This document shows positions 1 through 13,100 of a stretch of 64,000 bases of DNA, one piece after another. The stretch is from the NCBI GenBank assembly GCA_032173965.1, contig JAVUNC010000004.1, positions 62,618,501 to 62,682,500 on the forward strand, read 5' to 3'. This DNA comes from Sitta carolinensis. Its lineage: Eukaryota; Chordata; Aves; Passeriformes; Sittidae. The notes under the pieces are model-generated. The model did not search any database, was not told the origin of the DNA, and was given only the letters and a program-made list of their open reading frames with translations. The stretch's first letter is position 1; each line of letters starts with the position of its first letter. Position numbers and translations under genes: made by a program.

Positions 1-158
1 AGGCACAAGGGACCAACCCAACATACATTTTTAATGTGATCAGCTGTGACAGCACATACACAGAGTAGACCTTGTGGCCTTAAAGCCATCCTTTTGGAAC
101 ACTTCTAGGGGCCCAGAAGAAATGGTTTAATTAATCTTCCTTTTTTCAGGATTGCAGC

Positions 159-177
159 TTTTTTTTTTTTTTTTTTT
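159..177. repeat. poly(T) run, 19 nt
   Basis: Uninterrupted run of 19 T. No recognisable retrocopy body lies on the side where a minus-strand poly(A) tail would attach, so it is listed as a simple repeat only. Confidence 0.9.
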
Positions 178-3100
178 AATATAAATTATGTACACTGAAA
201 ACCTGCCAATTATAGCAAATTAAGGGACTTGGCAAGTGCATCCCTTGGAGACAGATGGTAAATAACATTCAGATTCTGAGTTGAAATAGGGCTAGCGATT
301 AACTGGTACAGGATAGAAAAGCAGTCCAAATAAATTAAATAAAAAGGGTTGATATGAATGCAAGTACCGTAGGTTGGTTTTTTTGTGTGTGATAATGATG
401 GTACCAAAAATATTGATGATTCATAATTAATATGCAGCACCCTCTGAGTGGCAGCAGGATTTTAGATCTTTAGCAGTATTTTAAAAACCAGTGCCAGTTG
501 TTTATTTTGCTTTCACAAGACTGCAAACAACTGTCATTTCATCCTTTCTGAAGGATCTGCCAGTTAAAAAGACAAGAGTGCAGCCTCACAACAAAGAAAA
601 GGTGCCCCACAAGTAGGAGGGGACCACAGGAAAAAAAATCAGAGTAAACAGGGCCTCCTAAGATGCAGACTGCTATAGCCAGAGTGGAAGTACCTGAGGA
701 GAGTACATTTGTTTCCAACTTGAGCTGCAAATGAAACAGGAGTGATGACCTCAGCCTCATCCCCTACTGACCATTTCTCCATTTCAAAAATTTACTGCAC
801 CTACTGTTTGAAATAAACCTGCCATCCCTGGCACAGCAGAGGTGGTGCTGATCAGAAATGCACTGGCAGAGTTGCAAGGTGGTGGGAAGAACCTGCAGCA
901 CCTGCGCACGCTCTGTCTGGGAACAAGGATTATTGCTAACCTGTCAGTCTCAGCAGCACTAAAATACACCAAATCTAATTTGGTTTAAAAATGCAAAAGC
1001 ACAAAGAGATCTTTTTAAGAATCCAGCCAGAGATAAAAAAGATGACAAAGTCAAGAGTGTGTTAGTCATTTAATATGTACTCTGCTTAGAATACTAAATT
1101 CAGGAAATGACTCAATCACGCACACAATTACAGCTATTTTCAGATCATAAATGATGCAGTACGCCAATACTGATGCAAAAACATACCACAATTAGTTCCT
1201 GCAAATGTTCTTGCAACAAGGCATCATTTCCAAGGGAGCCTTCAACCTAATTATGGCAACAGAGTATGCCTCAGGGCACACTTCTCTATATGATTTCATT
1301 ATTCTTGTACAGTGACCTGACAATGATGTCACCAGAGTGCTACTTCACCTTGCATGCTCCCAAGCACATGATAAGAAGGTTAATTGCTTGGATATAAATA
1401 TAAGGGGTCCCCTTTGCTTCAGATGTTAGATGTACACAGAACAGTCCAGTCACTGGTCTTTTCAAAGTAGAATTTGCACTCAGAATGTTCATCTGTAACT
1501 GCAAAACTGAAGACAGGTGGTAACTGATGGGAACTCTTCTAAGAACTGGTTTATTTATTCAAGAATAATTCACACAGAAGTTAGAGACTTTTCTCAGAAA
1601 CAAGAGGCTGAAGATTTAAAGGAAAAAACACATGACAAATAAAACAAGAAAAATCTCTACTCCACCGGGTTCAGATTATGAAAAATCAAGATCTGGAAAA
1701 ATTCAGAGTGAAGTTTAAGATCAAAATCTGGGCTAAAAGGAAGTGCCAGAGCTAGATGCATTAGGACTAGGATGACAGGAAGAATCATCACCTTTATTTC
1801 AGCTGCCATGTTGAAATTATTTGTAACCCACTGCTAAAAAGGGAAGTCATTCTTCATAAATCCCTTCAATACCCACTCAAATGCAGTAAGTTAAAGCAAT
1901 AGCAGTCAGATCCTCAAATGAAGGACTCCAGTTTTCCCTTGAGAATTATTTCACTCATAACCTTGAATACCTTTTCCTTCTCCATTTTAAATCCAGACTG
2001 CAGCATGTTAGCGATATAAGATTTTCCTTATGCTGAAAAAAAAATTATCATTATATAGCAATATCAGACTGGCAGATATTTTTCATACAATTACAAAAAT
2101 TCTGAAAGTTTACATTGTATTGTTTATGCTTTGTCCTATTTTAAATTTTTTGTATTTCCAAAATTCTGGATTAAATTGTTCACTCTTTCCAATTACAAAA
2201 GTTATTTTGCTAGCAAAGAATACTTCCCATAGCTAGAAAAACTGCCTCAACTAAGAATTACAGCATTTGAGTCAGATTTGTGAATATGCCATGAAATTTC
2301 AAGAAAAGCATGGAGAATCTCAAGTTTCTCTGGTATTTCTCAATTACTATAAAAACCTAGATAAATGTAAATTTTTGTTTCTGACATGCCTTTATATCAA
2401 CACATCTTATATGTTCACACTAGTTTTATAATAGTATAATAACAAGTATAATAAAAGGAAAGGCCTAAGTGTTTGTGTAATGTGAACAAGTCTATCATGG
2501 AGAAATTCCCAGTCTCTAATGTGCAACTTTATTCCTCTTCAAATTCCACTCTGTTATAACCAATTTGATCAAGGCATGTTCAAGGGAAAAACAGGCTCTG
2601 TGGGGTCATTCACAGAAATCAGTGAAATGAGGAAAGTTAATCTGAACAATAATAATATTACTAAAATTTCTACAAGGCAGCATTAAGATCATTCTAAATA
2701 ATGTGTGGGGGGTTTTTTTCTTTCTATGTGGGCAAGATCTTTGAGAAATATTTTTAATTAATTTTTTTTTTCACAGTTGGCTGGGATTTTTGCTTGTTAG
2801 GGGAAAGTATTTTATGAGATCAAGAAAAAATACAGGGAACCATTAATGGCAAGGTGGAAGGGGAGAGTGTTCTTCCAAGGGATGGAACAAGGTCATATTT
2901 GCTAAAGGCCACAACAGGAATTCTGGAATTATAATAACAGCTTTGTTTATGCTGTTGTGCTTGGGGTGTTTATATATATATTCCTGGCTGTTTAGGTAAG
3001 AACTGGACAAACACTGCAAAGTAACAGTTCACAAACTTTATTTTTTAGTTCTGAAGGATTGTTTGTTTTAACCTTTTCCATTATTTTACAGGAACAGGAT

Positions 3101-5216
3101 TCATTTATTTATTCATCTGTTTATTTATTTTGGCATGGGCATGACTGCCTGTAGAATGGCTGCTCTCCACATGAATGCCAGTGTTCTCATATAACAAAAG
3201 ACTGAAAGGTATGGCTTTTCTAGGCCAAATGGACTTGTTCTGTAAAGGGCAGCAAGAATACTGCACAGCTTCAACAATCAGTCACAAATTAGAGAGAGGT
3301 AAGTTAATTGGGTAAAACATATTTATATTAATTGTATGGAAGACATATTTTTATTGAAACTCGCATTATTAGCCGATGCTTAGGGACATTTTCTGAATTC
3401 CAGGAAGGGTAGAACTTAACAATTTAATCTTCTCAATAATTCTTGGTCCAGTCCTAATTAATATTTAAAGACAAAAAACCTGGAAAAGATAATGCAGCCA
3501 AACTTGTGTTTTACTAGCTTTTTACTTTGATTACTTGAGCCATGACAGTGCTACCCCCACATCAAAGTTTCAGTGCTCTTGTTTCTCTCCTTGCTCGACA
3601 TAAGATGCTTGACATAAAGATGGTCACTGCCCTGAATAACTGGTAGTTCAACAGGAAGATAAAGGAAAACAGCTGGCTTCAAAAAGCAGATGGGTGGATC
3701 ACATGGTAATAGTGAGAGCATAATTAACACAAGCATCATCAGTCACGGCACACCAGCTGCCAGCAAACCTGCACAGACTGCTTTTGTGTTGTTTTGGCTT
3801 CTTCAGAAGAAAAAAAAACCTCTTTAAACAAAGTTGAGATTCTCAATAAGGCTTTTTCTCCTTAACATGGGACTGTTGCCGAGTACCTCTCCAGCTGTGT
3901 GAACCCTGGCCCTGCCACGGCATTATGTAAACTATTGATGAGCTCTCTGAAAAGATACAAATCTCAGCCAGGTCTGATGATTCCCCTGAGCTGTAAGAAT
4001 TAGATTAAAGCAGGAAACCAAACACACGAAAGGGGGGAAAAAATATGAGACTATAATTCCTTTGAGAGAATAATGGAAGGAACTATATCACAGCAGTGCA
4101 GAAAACAATTTCACAAGGCATAAATGAATGCAGAAAAGAAAACCTATAGCGCTCCTTTTGTGCTTGGACATATGTGCTGCTTCTTGACTCAGATTTGAAG
4201 TTGTTTCCTTAAAAGTAATTTAAGAGTTTCATTAAGGATCTAGATGGTTCTTTTATGAACATTGTCATCTAGAGGTCGGGGACCTGGGAATGCTTCTCAG
4301 CTGCACAAGTCCAAGTTACTTCTCTGGCCAAGATCCCTGCTGGAACAAGACCTAATTATGTTGTATTCTGCTTCTCCTCTGCATCACTGCTTCCTTTGAG
4401 AATGAAAACTGAGTTTGGTGGCCTTAAGAGCCTAACATGGTACAGTGCTGGCCACACACCTGGAGGGTGAGAGGAATGGGACCCAAAGGGACACTTTGGA
4501 GCATGCACTTGCCCCACAATTCCTGAATACCCATAATAAAGATCTGTAATACAAGTGACTGATTTTCATCAGGAGGAACAGATGATAACAACCTATTCTG
4601 TTGCACTGTGCAAGCACATTGGTTTCTCACTGTGGCATTATTTCTACCCTCTTTTTCTGTCTTAAATAGCTCTCTGTGTGTGCATATGTTGTATGACCAA
4701 AAAAGTACCATGGTAGCACCAAGTAATCAGGGAATATGACATATTGTGACTCAAAATTCCACTCCATGGAAGAATTAACCATAAACATTGATGAGATTAA
4801 TAAGGTAATTCAAGCCTCCTCAGATACTTAAAAATTCTTTTTCCCCCCTTCTCTGTTTTCATATATTTATTTCTTATAATCCTGATTTAGCAGAGGGTTT
4901 TAAAGAGATGTGTCAAAATGTCACAAGATAGACTATTTTTGTACCAAAGTGGAAATGAGAACTTTCAGATGATTATTTTAACTTACTATAATTAACATAC
5001 ATGTTTGTGAAATTTACTTCTCGCTTATCTAACAAACAGTACATCTGTGAAATAAGTACTAATGAAATATTACTAAAACCAAAAATTGGGACTTTTTTTG
5101 TAATTTGCTTCCTATTGAAAACAGACTGCCAAAATCCAAAGTTGTTCACAGGAACAGATGAGGTTTTATACATTTTTTACATGGAAAAATTGTTGACATT
5201 TTTCTGAAGATCTCAA

Positions 5217-5253
5217 TTTTTTTTTTTTAATTTTTTTTTTTTTTTTTTTTTTT
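5217..5253. repeat. poly(T) tract, 12 T + AA + 23 T
   Basis: Two T runs separated by AA. Read on the minus strand this is a poly(A) tract, but the flanking sequence does not resemble a known transcript or LINE 3' end. Confidence 0.9.
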
Positions 5254-7066
5254 ATCTACATAAAGAAAATAACTCTAGTTACAATCTACTTTCTATTTTG
5301 AATTTTTTTTTTATTTGTAGCGGTCATCAAAACTTAAAAATTTAATGATTAGCCAAACATGTTTCAAGGGTTTTTTTAAGTTTTACTAGAACATGATAAT
5401 TGTTTCCTTCTCAGCTTTAACTGAAATTTTCCGACACTGATGGAAGGCTGATGATAGCCATTGCTAATGATATCTTTCTTAAGAAGTAGGTGATAAATTT
5501 AAAGGCCCACCAAGCAAAAATATATTCCAGAACAAAAAAATTTGCACTTATTGGATTAATTTTCACAACGTGACCTATTCTATTCACTCCATTTGTGTAA
5601 TAAATGAGCCATGAGATTTCAAGAGCTAAGCAAAATTACCCTCTAAAAAGTCTCAAATTAGGTTCCCAACATTTCTGAAAAACAGTTTTTCAATTGCTAG
5701 TATTCAAGGAATAAAATAATTTCTAAATTATTCCCCAAAAGCATATGACAATATGTTCTTGGTTAATATGTTCTTTGTCCTCTTAGAGGGGATATTCTGA
5801 CTGAAGATGTTGATACAGTTAATCAGAAATTAGTCAGTAATCCACGCTTTTATGATTCAATGCTTGAATGAATCAACTTGCAGGCAAGAACTATTACTCA
5901 TTTTTTCTAATAGACATGGTGAAATACAAATAATTAAGTCATCATGGTCACACATAGAATCAGCAATAAAAGCTGTTCATCTTGAACACAATGGGTCAAA
6001 TATACCAAATAGTTGTACACTCCAGCAAGTTAAATCACTTCTATCTGCTTAGAAGTTTTGAAAGCATCTAGCCAGCCTTGCAAATTAATTCCAGAAATAA
6101 ATGCCAGTACTCTGGTTCTATTTGAAATCTTATTTATTTGACTCTATTTGAAATCAGGTTTTGTTCACTATTTCTCTCTACCAAGGAATTTCATGGAACG
6201 TCTGAACAATCAACCACAAGGAACAAATGTTTATTGAAGGAAAAAACAAAATTTTCCATTAGAGGTACTTTCCTATTTCTCCTTCCCCCATACAGCTGAT
6301 TGTAAATGTAGTAGAAATAATCTTGGGTTTAAAGTACAAAGGCATTTACTTTTTCAAGCATATTAATTTAAAAAAATTCCACTTTTATCTCCTGAAAAAA
6401 AGTTGAACTTGATATTGAGTTGCATGATAAAGGCACCTTTGGGTGATACACTCTATTCTCACTTTTCTAGATGAAATTCTATTGTCATACTTTACTAGAC
6501 TGAGTTAAGAAACATTAAATGTTTTGCAATGTGAAATAAAAGAAAAGAGAAGGCTGTGATATCTTTTCCCACCTTAACATTAAAGCCTATTGTATTATGA
6601 CTAGAACTGGCAAACACAAAAATGTTTGTTTCTTCATTGGAACACATGCATATTATGTATCTTCTGTAATATCATGTTACAAATAGACTTGCATTGAGTT
6701 GACTTCAAATATTTCAATATTATTCAAATTTATTATATTAGGAATTCTGGTTATATAGTAGCTTGTCAGTATTGTGTAATTTCAGAGGACTGGACATAAA
6801 TCTTTCAAGAGGGCATAAGTATATTCCTTCCCAGGATTTTTTTTTTTTTTTTTAGTTCTCCATACTGTATCCTGTACTCTCCATTGGAATAGCCATAAAT
6901 TACTTCTCTGCAACATTTTTAATGAGACATAATGATAAACACTTTGTAGTAAAGCAGGTAAAACATAAATTTGTCAAAGTAAGAAAATTGCAACCTCCTT
7001 TCCACCCCAGGCAGACTTAAAAGAGCACTCCTAAGGCTGTGTAGATATTGCAGACTTAAAAAAGGA

Positions 7067-7116
7067 ATACATACATACATATATATGTATATATGTATAT
7101 ATATATATATATATGT
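7067..7116. repeat. (CATA)n/(TA)n microsatellite
   Basis: Starts as a CATA repeat, changes to alternating TA with TATG units, and ends in a pure TA run. The structure is nearly palindromic and could extrude a cruciform. It is probably length-polymorphic. Confidence 0.92.
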
Positions 7117-10100
7117 AAAGACCAAAACCCTAGCCCAACTCACTTATGGACCCTGATATGCCAGAAGCATACATGGCTGATATTAAATAATAACAAATAA
7201 AACATTATTTAGCTCTGAATGAGTTCTAAAACCAGAAAACAATCCCAGGGATTTACGAGCTTGCATTTAGCAATTTTTTCAGAAGCACATTCAGAAAATA
7301 AGAGTGGTGTATCCTGAAGGTGAGTGGGGAATGCAGCTTTTTTTTTTTTTTTTTCCTTTCACCTTCGCTGCAAGTTAACAGGAAGACTTTACTTTGGTTG
7401 ACACTCCAACTTAGTCCAAGGCATTTTTTCATTGTCTTTCACTGCCTGTTTCCCCACATTAGCATTCGGTATGCCACTGGCCTATTAATAGCTTGTATAA
7501 GCATGCACTGCAGACTTATTCACCAGCACAGTTGCACATATGGCTGTCACTCCATGTTCTGCACTGAAGGATGGATCCTCGTGGAAAACATTTCTGCCCT
7601 CAGACTTCCACTAGCCAATTTGACATCTTCCCCAGATCAGAGACCCTTGCTGGCACCTCCAGGGGCACGCTTGGGCCTATGCACATGCTGGCTCCATGAA
7701 TATTTAACAGAGAAATTGAGAAGAGGCTTGCTAGTGATCCATCTGTTAAGTTGCTGGAGCTATACCAGGGACGAGTTGGCTGCGGACGTCTTCCATAATA
7801 ATGCCAAGGTTCAACAGAGAATTTAAGGTATTCAGTTGATCCTCTGCCCAAAGCTGACTACTGGCAGGAGAGTGGCCACAGTGCATAGCTGGTGACAGCA
7901 GATTTACCACTGAATAATGCCAAAGCTATCTCTGAAATAATCAGCTGTGACTAATAATAAATAGTAACCTTACGCTACCTTTTTTTAGGATAAATTTAGG
8001 GTGCTTCTGCCCTATTTAAAGTACCTAAGGTAGGCTGCTTCACACCTGATTTTTAGCAAAACCTAGCATTATGCTACCATGCCAAATAATGTCCCTTGGA
8101 CTTTTTGGCTTCCAGAACTCACATCCCAACCCAATGCTGCATAATAACCATATTTTGGGAAGAGAGAATGTGATAAAAGGGAGAATAACACAACAGATAG
8201 TCCATTATGCCATCTCATGCTGCCTAATGAAATATGTTTGTTGCTTGGGGAACCACATCAGGATTTCTATTAAATCATTGATGGGTCAACCTCCTGCAGG
8301 GTATATCACTCCTGCATGAACATAGCACCTGTGGAATAGCAGCTAAATTTTCTCTCTCCCTTTCATAAATTTTAGATTTTGGGTTTGTCCTTTAAAATTG
8401 AAATAATCTTGTGCTTTAAAAGTCAAGTAAGCCACGTTATTATTTTTCAAACAAGTTCACCTATTTCAAAAGAAAGGTTAGAAGAGAACAGTTGGTCATT
8501 TTTTCTGAGCATGAGGCAACAGTTTTGACTTTAGGTTAGATTTGCCTGCATTTTCTTTTTTTCTTCTTTGTCACTTCCTCCAAACTCTCAGTTTCTATGG
8601 GGAGTCACACAAGGGTGGAATAAACCTCTAAAAGTTTGCTCCATTTGAAATTGTTTAGCTTGTTTAAGTAAAATTCTTAACAAATGAACATAGTTGACAC
8701 CATATGAACTGGATGTCAGCAAATACAGGGAGAAGCTGTGTTCGACATAATGGTTCTCTAGTTATTCTTAAATCCTGCAAGAGAAAAATATAGCCCTGTC
8801 TACTAGGTTATGGTCCTGGAAAAAAAACCTTCTATTTCTCCACATTGACTGCAATTGGCAGCATCGTGAGAGCTAACTCAGTTGTTAAAACCATGTCTAA
8901 ACACAGTAAAAATGCCCAGATGCAGTAAAGCCCTTAAGTACCATTAAAAAGACAGAGTATTTAGTAAAACTATGGCTCAGGTTTGATGGCACCATAAATC
9001 TGCCTTGAGTTCTCCAACTTAATGGTGTAGCAATACAGCAGTCCAGCTCTGCCTGAAACTCATAGGCTTGCAAAAGATTTATCCATTTTTTTTCTGATGA
9101 GCTACTTCCATACAGATATGTTGGTTCATGAGCATCTGGTCTGTGAAAGAGTTTCTCTGGACTTCCCCATTTGGGCTAGTCCTGCCATTCTTGCTCTTTA
9201 TATTCAGAGTACTCTGCATGTCACCAGCCTTCTCTAAACATGATCTCATTAGTGTTGTATTTCCATTTTTGTTTTTTATTGTGGTTGAACCTTTCTTGAT
9301 CATGAATGGACTCCCGTGCCAGCTCTAAACCAGTCCTTGGCACTCAGCAGCTGGCATAAACAATGTCTGAGTTTGTCCATTTCATGCCTTTGCTTTTGTA
9401 TGTTTGGTGGCTTTGCTTATCCTGAAGGTCTCTCTTTTGGTATCCAAACCAGGGCTGTTGGCTTGACCAGAACCCTGGCAGTGCTCATTAGGAAATTGTC
9501 TGCCATTCTCTTCTGCACAGATGCTTCAGTGTAGGTTCCAAAGCAACCTGGAACAAGACAGGCCAAGACTGGGTTCCACAAGAGACTACAAACAAAGCCA
9601 AAGAATAGACAATCTGGTGCTGCAAGATTAGCATACCTTTGGTAGGAAGCACTCCAGAGAGCCTGAGGATGCCCTCTAATGTTAGTTCATTTCACCCAAT
9701 GAAGAGAAACGTCTCAAAAAACCATGACTGGGCTATCCAGAGAGTGGAATTTTGCCATTACCCATTAACCAGAATCAAGCAATTGATCAGCTTGTCACAG
9801 ACTAGAAAATGTAGCCATTTTTTCTGGTCATTTGGAGACAAAGCCTCAATGTCATTTTTCTGGGGATGCAGTTAAGCCTGGATTCTTGGCCAAAAGAGCT
9901 GACTGTTCTGTGCTGACAGTCACCCATCTGCACCAGCCCCATTCTACTTGTCTAAGCCTACCTCACACTAAAGGTTTTCAACACAAAGATCCTACACTTT
10001 GGGTCTGGGAGCCACCCCAACTGGAGTCACACTCATTCCACACACAGTCTCCACACTTGATTGGGCTGGAACAAAAAGACAGAATTTTTTAACTAATCTC

Positions 10101-13100
10101 TGAGGACATCTACACATGCACAAAAATCTCAGTGACAGTTCATTATAGACAGGAAAGCATTTGGTGAAGTAAGGCCAGCCTGCGTTCACATTTCCCCTCC
10201 TGAATAATTACCAATCATATGTTACATCTCAGAAATGTGGTATAAGACTGAACTGTAGTTCAAAACACTGATACAGCATCCACCAGATGGTCCTCAATAT
10301 ATGAAGTCTCTTTCTTGATCCTGTGTGGGTTGCTTTTCCTGACCAAGATTTCAGCATTCGCCTCAGTCACCACGCACGATAGCAGTATCATTCTACATTT
10401 GGCTAGACTTGTATCAATCACGGAGAAAATAAGTTTCATCACTATGTCTCATCACAGCCACTAAAGACACTAGCACAAGGCATGGCAGAGAGCATCACCA
10501 ACATTTTCAGTTATTTTACACTCATTGGCTCCAGCTGGATTTATACTGCTATCTAATTTCAGCTGGATTTGGCGTGGTAGAGGTAACAGGCCACACAGAG
10601 GTAACCCTGTGTGTCTTAGGACAGGTGTTTAAGATGCACGAGATGAGTCAGATGCTGGATGTGAATCAGATGCCTTTTCATCAGCTGCAGAATAACAGGC
10701 TACATGCCTAGGTTTTAGGTCACCTCAGGTAAAATAAAATTAATGCCACTTATTGCACAGGGTGTGCAATAATGCCCTAGACAAGACTGTGAGAGCAAAG
10801 AGAACTAGCAAATCCAGGCAAAAGAAAAGCCAGCATGCCTCTGCTGGTGTGCCTCAGTTCTAATGGAGCTCCAGCTCTTTTTCACCACTGCCTGCCTAAC
10901 AATTGGCTAGGTGATGTTCTGCAAATCCAAGTGACCCCTTGGATGCAGGTGTTGGTATGAGTGACTGGCACAAGAATTCCAGCCCACTTCACAGTGGAGC
11001 TCCTATACATGAGCTGCCTTTGAAAAAAAAATCTACCCAGAGCCCACAGCTGGCCACCACTGGTATTTAAACACTGCCTCCTTCTTCAGGCTGCCCAAAA
11101 TCACTGGGAGTCACTGCTGCATGTTAGATTTGCCCTCATCCCTATCTGCAGTGCCTCTACTATAATTCCAGTCAGAACCCAGAGCTCAGAAACTCCCCAG
11201 GGGATGTAGAAGGAAGACATCCCTCATCTAACAAAATCTGCAAGCTGCTGGAAACTGACAGCAGCTTGAAGAACCATCCTACATCTTCATTGCCAACGTG
11301 TAGTGGGAACAAGTGCCTCCAGAAGCCTGTCACTGCATGCAGCAGACACAGCCACCCAGCTACACATGTGCTAATTGCTCTGCAGCAAGTATCAGACCAG
11401 ATCATGCCACTTAACAGCTTCTGTGCAATACTGGCTGCCAGTGTGTACACACATGGTTAGCTGGGGATTTCTAATACTTACACATCTCAGATGAGGTTTG
11501 TGAGGTGAACCACTCCTCAGAGACCTTCCTGCTCTGAGGCACTGTGTTCTGTCAGCAGCACTTGTTCCTGATGAGCTCCTCATACCAGCCTGTTGTCCTT
11601 CCACCCACTTTAAGTATAGTTCCCTTAAAACACAAAGAAGCAGTCACAGAAATGTTATCTTCAGAGTCTCCCTACAAGATTGGGAAAATGTTAATCAGCT
11701 ACAGACATACGTCCCAGAATTTTAAAAGCCAGTTGTAGGAGTTGACTACCATGGGCAACTCACTTTCTCAACAGCTTATGAAGGAAGATTCATTTCCACA
11801 GGAAATCTCTGATAATGCCTGATGGTCAAAACTTGCAGGGAGGTTTGTCCCAACACTCTGTTGAGCAAAGCTAATTACTAGGCAGGCTCTGTAGACTCTT
11901 AGAAATTTCTCCATCTGAAGACCCAATTAGGCACGCAGAATTTGTAATAACGTAAGATATTTAATGATGGGAGACATCTGAAGTCAAGGCTAGAGTTAGT
12001 ATTGACAGGACAGAGATATTCCAGCCACAATTACAGAAGGCTGTATGGCTTTAACCCCATGAAAAAAGTCAGTTCTTGTAACACTGAATTAGAGGGCAAT
12101 TAGTTTTATGCACACAAAAAAAAAATGTTCTTGGGAAGAGATATTACTATTTATATCCTTGGTTAAAAAGAAAGAATTTATGCATTCACATAAAAAATGT
12201 TTAACATTTCTGCTGAAAATGGAAACAAGCAGGACAGTTTTGACCTGTACTGTAGAGTGGTGTAGTGGAATCTGATCCCTGTAATCTAAATATATCCTGC
12301 AAGTAGCCATTCCTGTGGGAGGGCTGCGTGCAACGATAAACAGGATGATGCACAACACACAATTTTTTTTGCTTCTTTAAAAACATGTTGTTCTTTTCAT
12401 AATGAAACTTGAAGTCTGTGTGTCTCTAATTCTCTCTTTTAATAATTCCGGTGCCTTCCATTTCCACAAAATAATAATCTTTCATGTAGTGCTCTCCTCA
12501 TTTCTCCTGCGACACACAAAGCATTGTGCAGCAGGCTGGCTCAGAGCTATGCTGCAGTGCTCAGCTGGTCAGTGCACATACATTGACTGGCCACTTAGAT
12601 GCCCCTCTCAGAATGAGTAACGGAGTGTGTCCTAGCAGGGTTTCTCTCTGGAACATTCATTATGGTTTCTACCTAGCCATTTCATGCCATCTATCCAGGA
12701 TGATATTTTTCATCCTTCTGCTACCAATATTTCCTAAGCTGATGAATGGGTTTCACACCTACTGGGCATGAAAGGTGTAGGCTGTTGGGAGGAAGCTAAA
12801 GGGAAAGTGACAGACGGAGCAGACAACATGATTTGATAAGCTAATTTACTCAGGAAGCTGGGCTAAATATGCAAGCCAGTACAAGATCATGTTTCTTCCT
12901 CCTAATGAAGATCCTTTTCTAGGGACACAGGCACTCGAAGAAAGCAGATTTCTTTATTACATTTTACAGACATTCTTCAGAAGCTAACGTGGGTGTGTAC
13001 CAAAGGAAACCGTACAGCTCAAGGAGTCTGAGTGGCTGCAGCCACACTGCACACATAGTGGTCCTGTGTCTGTCTTAGTTTGGATACATACCAATTTCTG

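Larger units (their letters stand above)
1..7066. other. AT-rich non-coding stretch, no gene seen
   Basis: No recognisable exon, RNA gene or intact mobile element. Open frames are under 100 codons and have no recognisable domains. The stretch contains homopolymer T runs (159-177, 5217-5253, 6837-6854) and a short TATA-like run near 2970-2985. Around 1385-1420 a TATA-like string precedes a CCCCTTT-rich stretch, but no LTR or gene structure could be built around it. Confidence 0.6.

Noticed and set aside
1383..1425. Promoter or LTR suggested by TATAAATATAAGGGG
   Set aside because: There is no CCAAT element, polyadenylation signal or TG/CA-bounded block around it.
7320..7826. Longest open frame, 168 codons, plus strand
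   Set aside because: The start lies before a T run that encodes poly-Phe, there is no recognisable domain, and a shorter frame overlaps on the other strand. It looks like a chance frame in a GC-raised patch.
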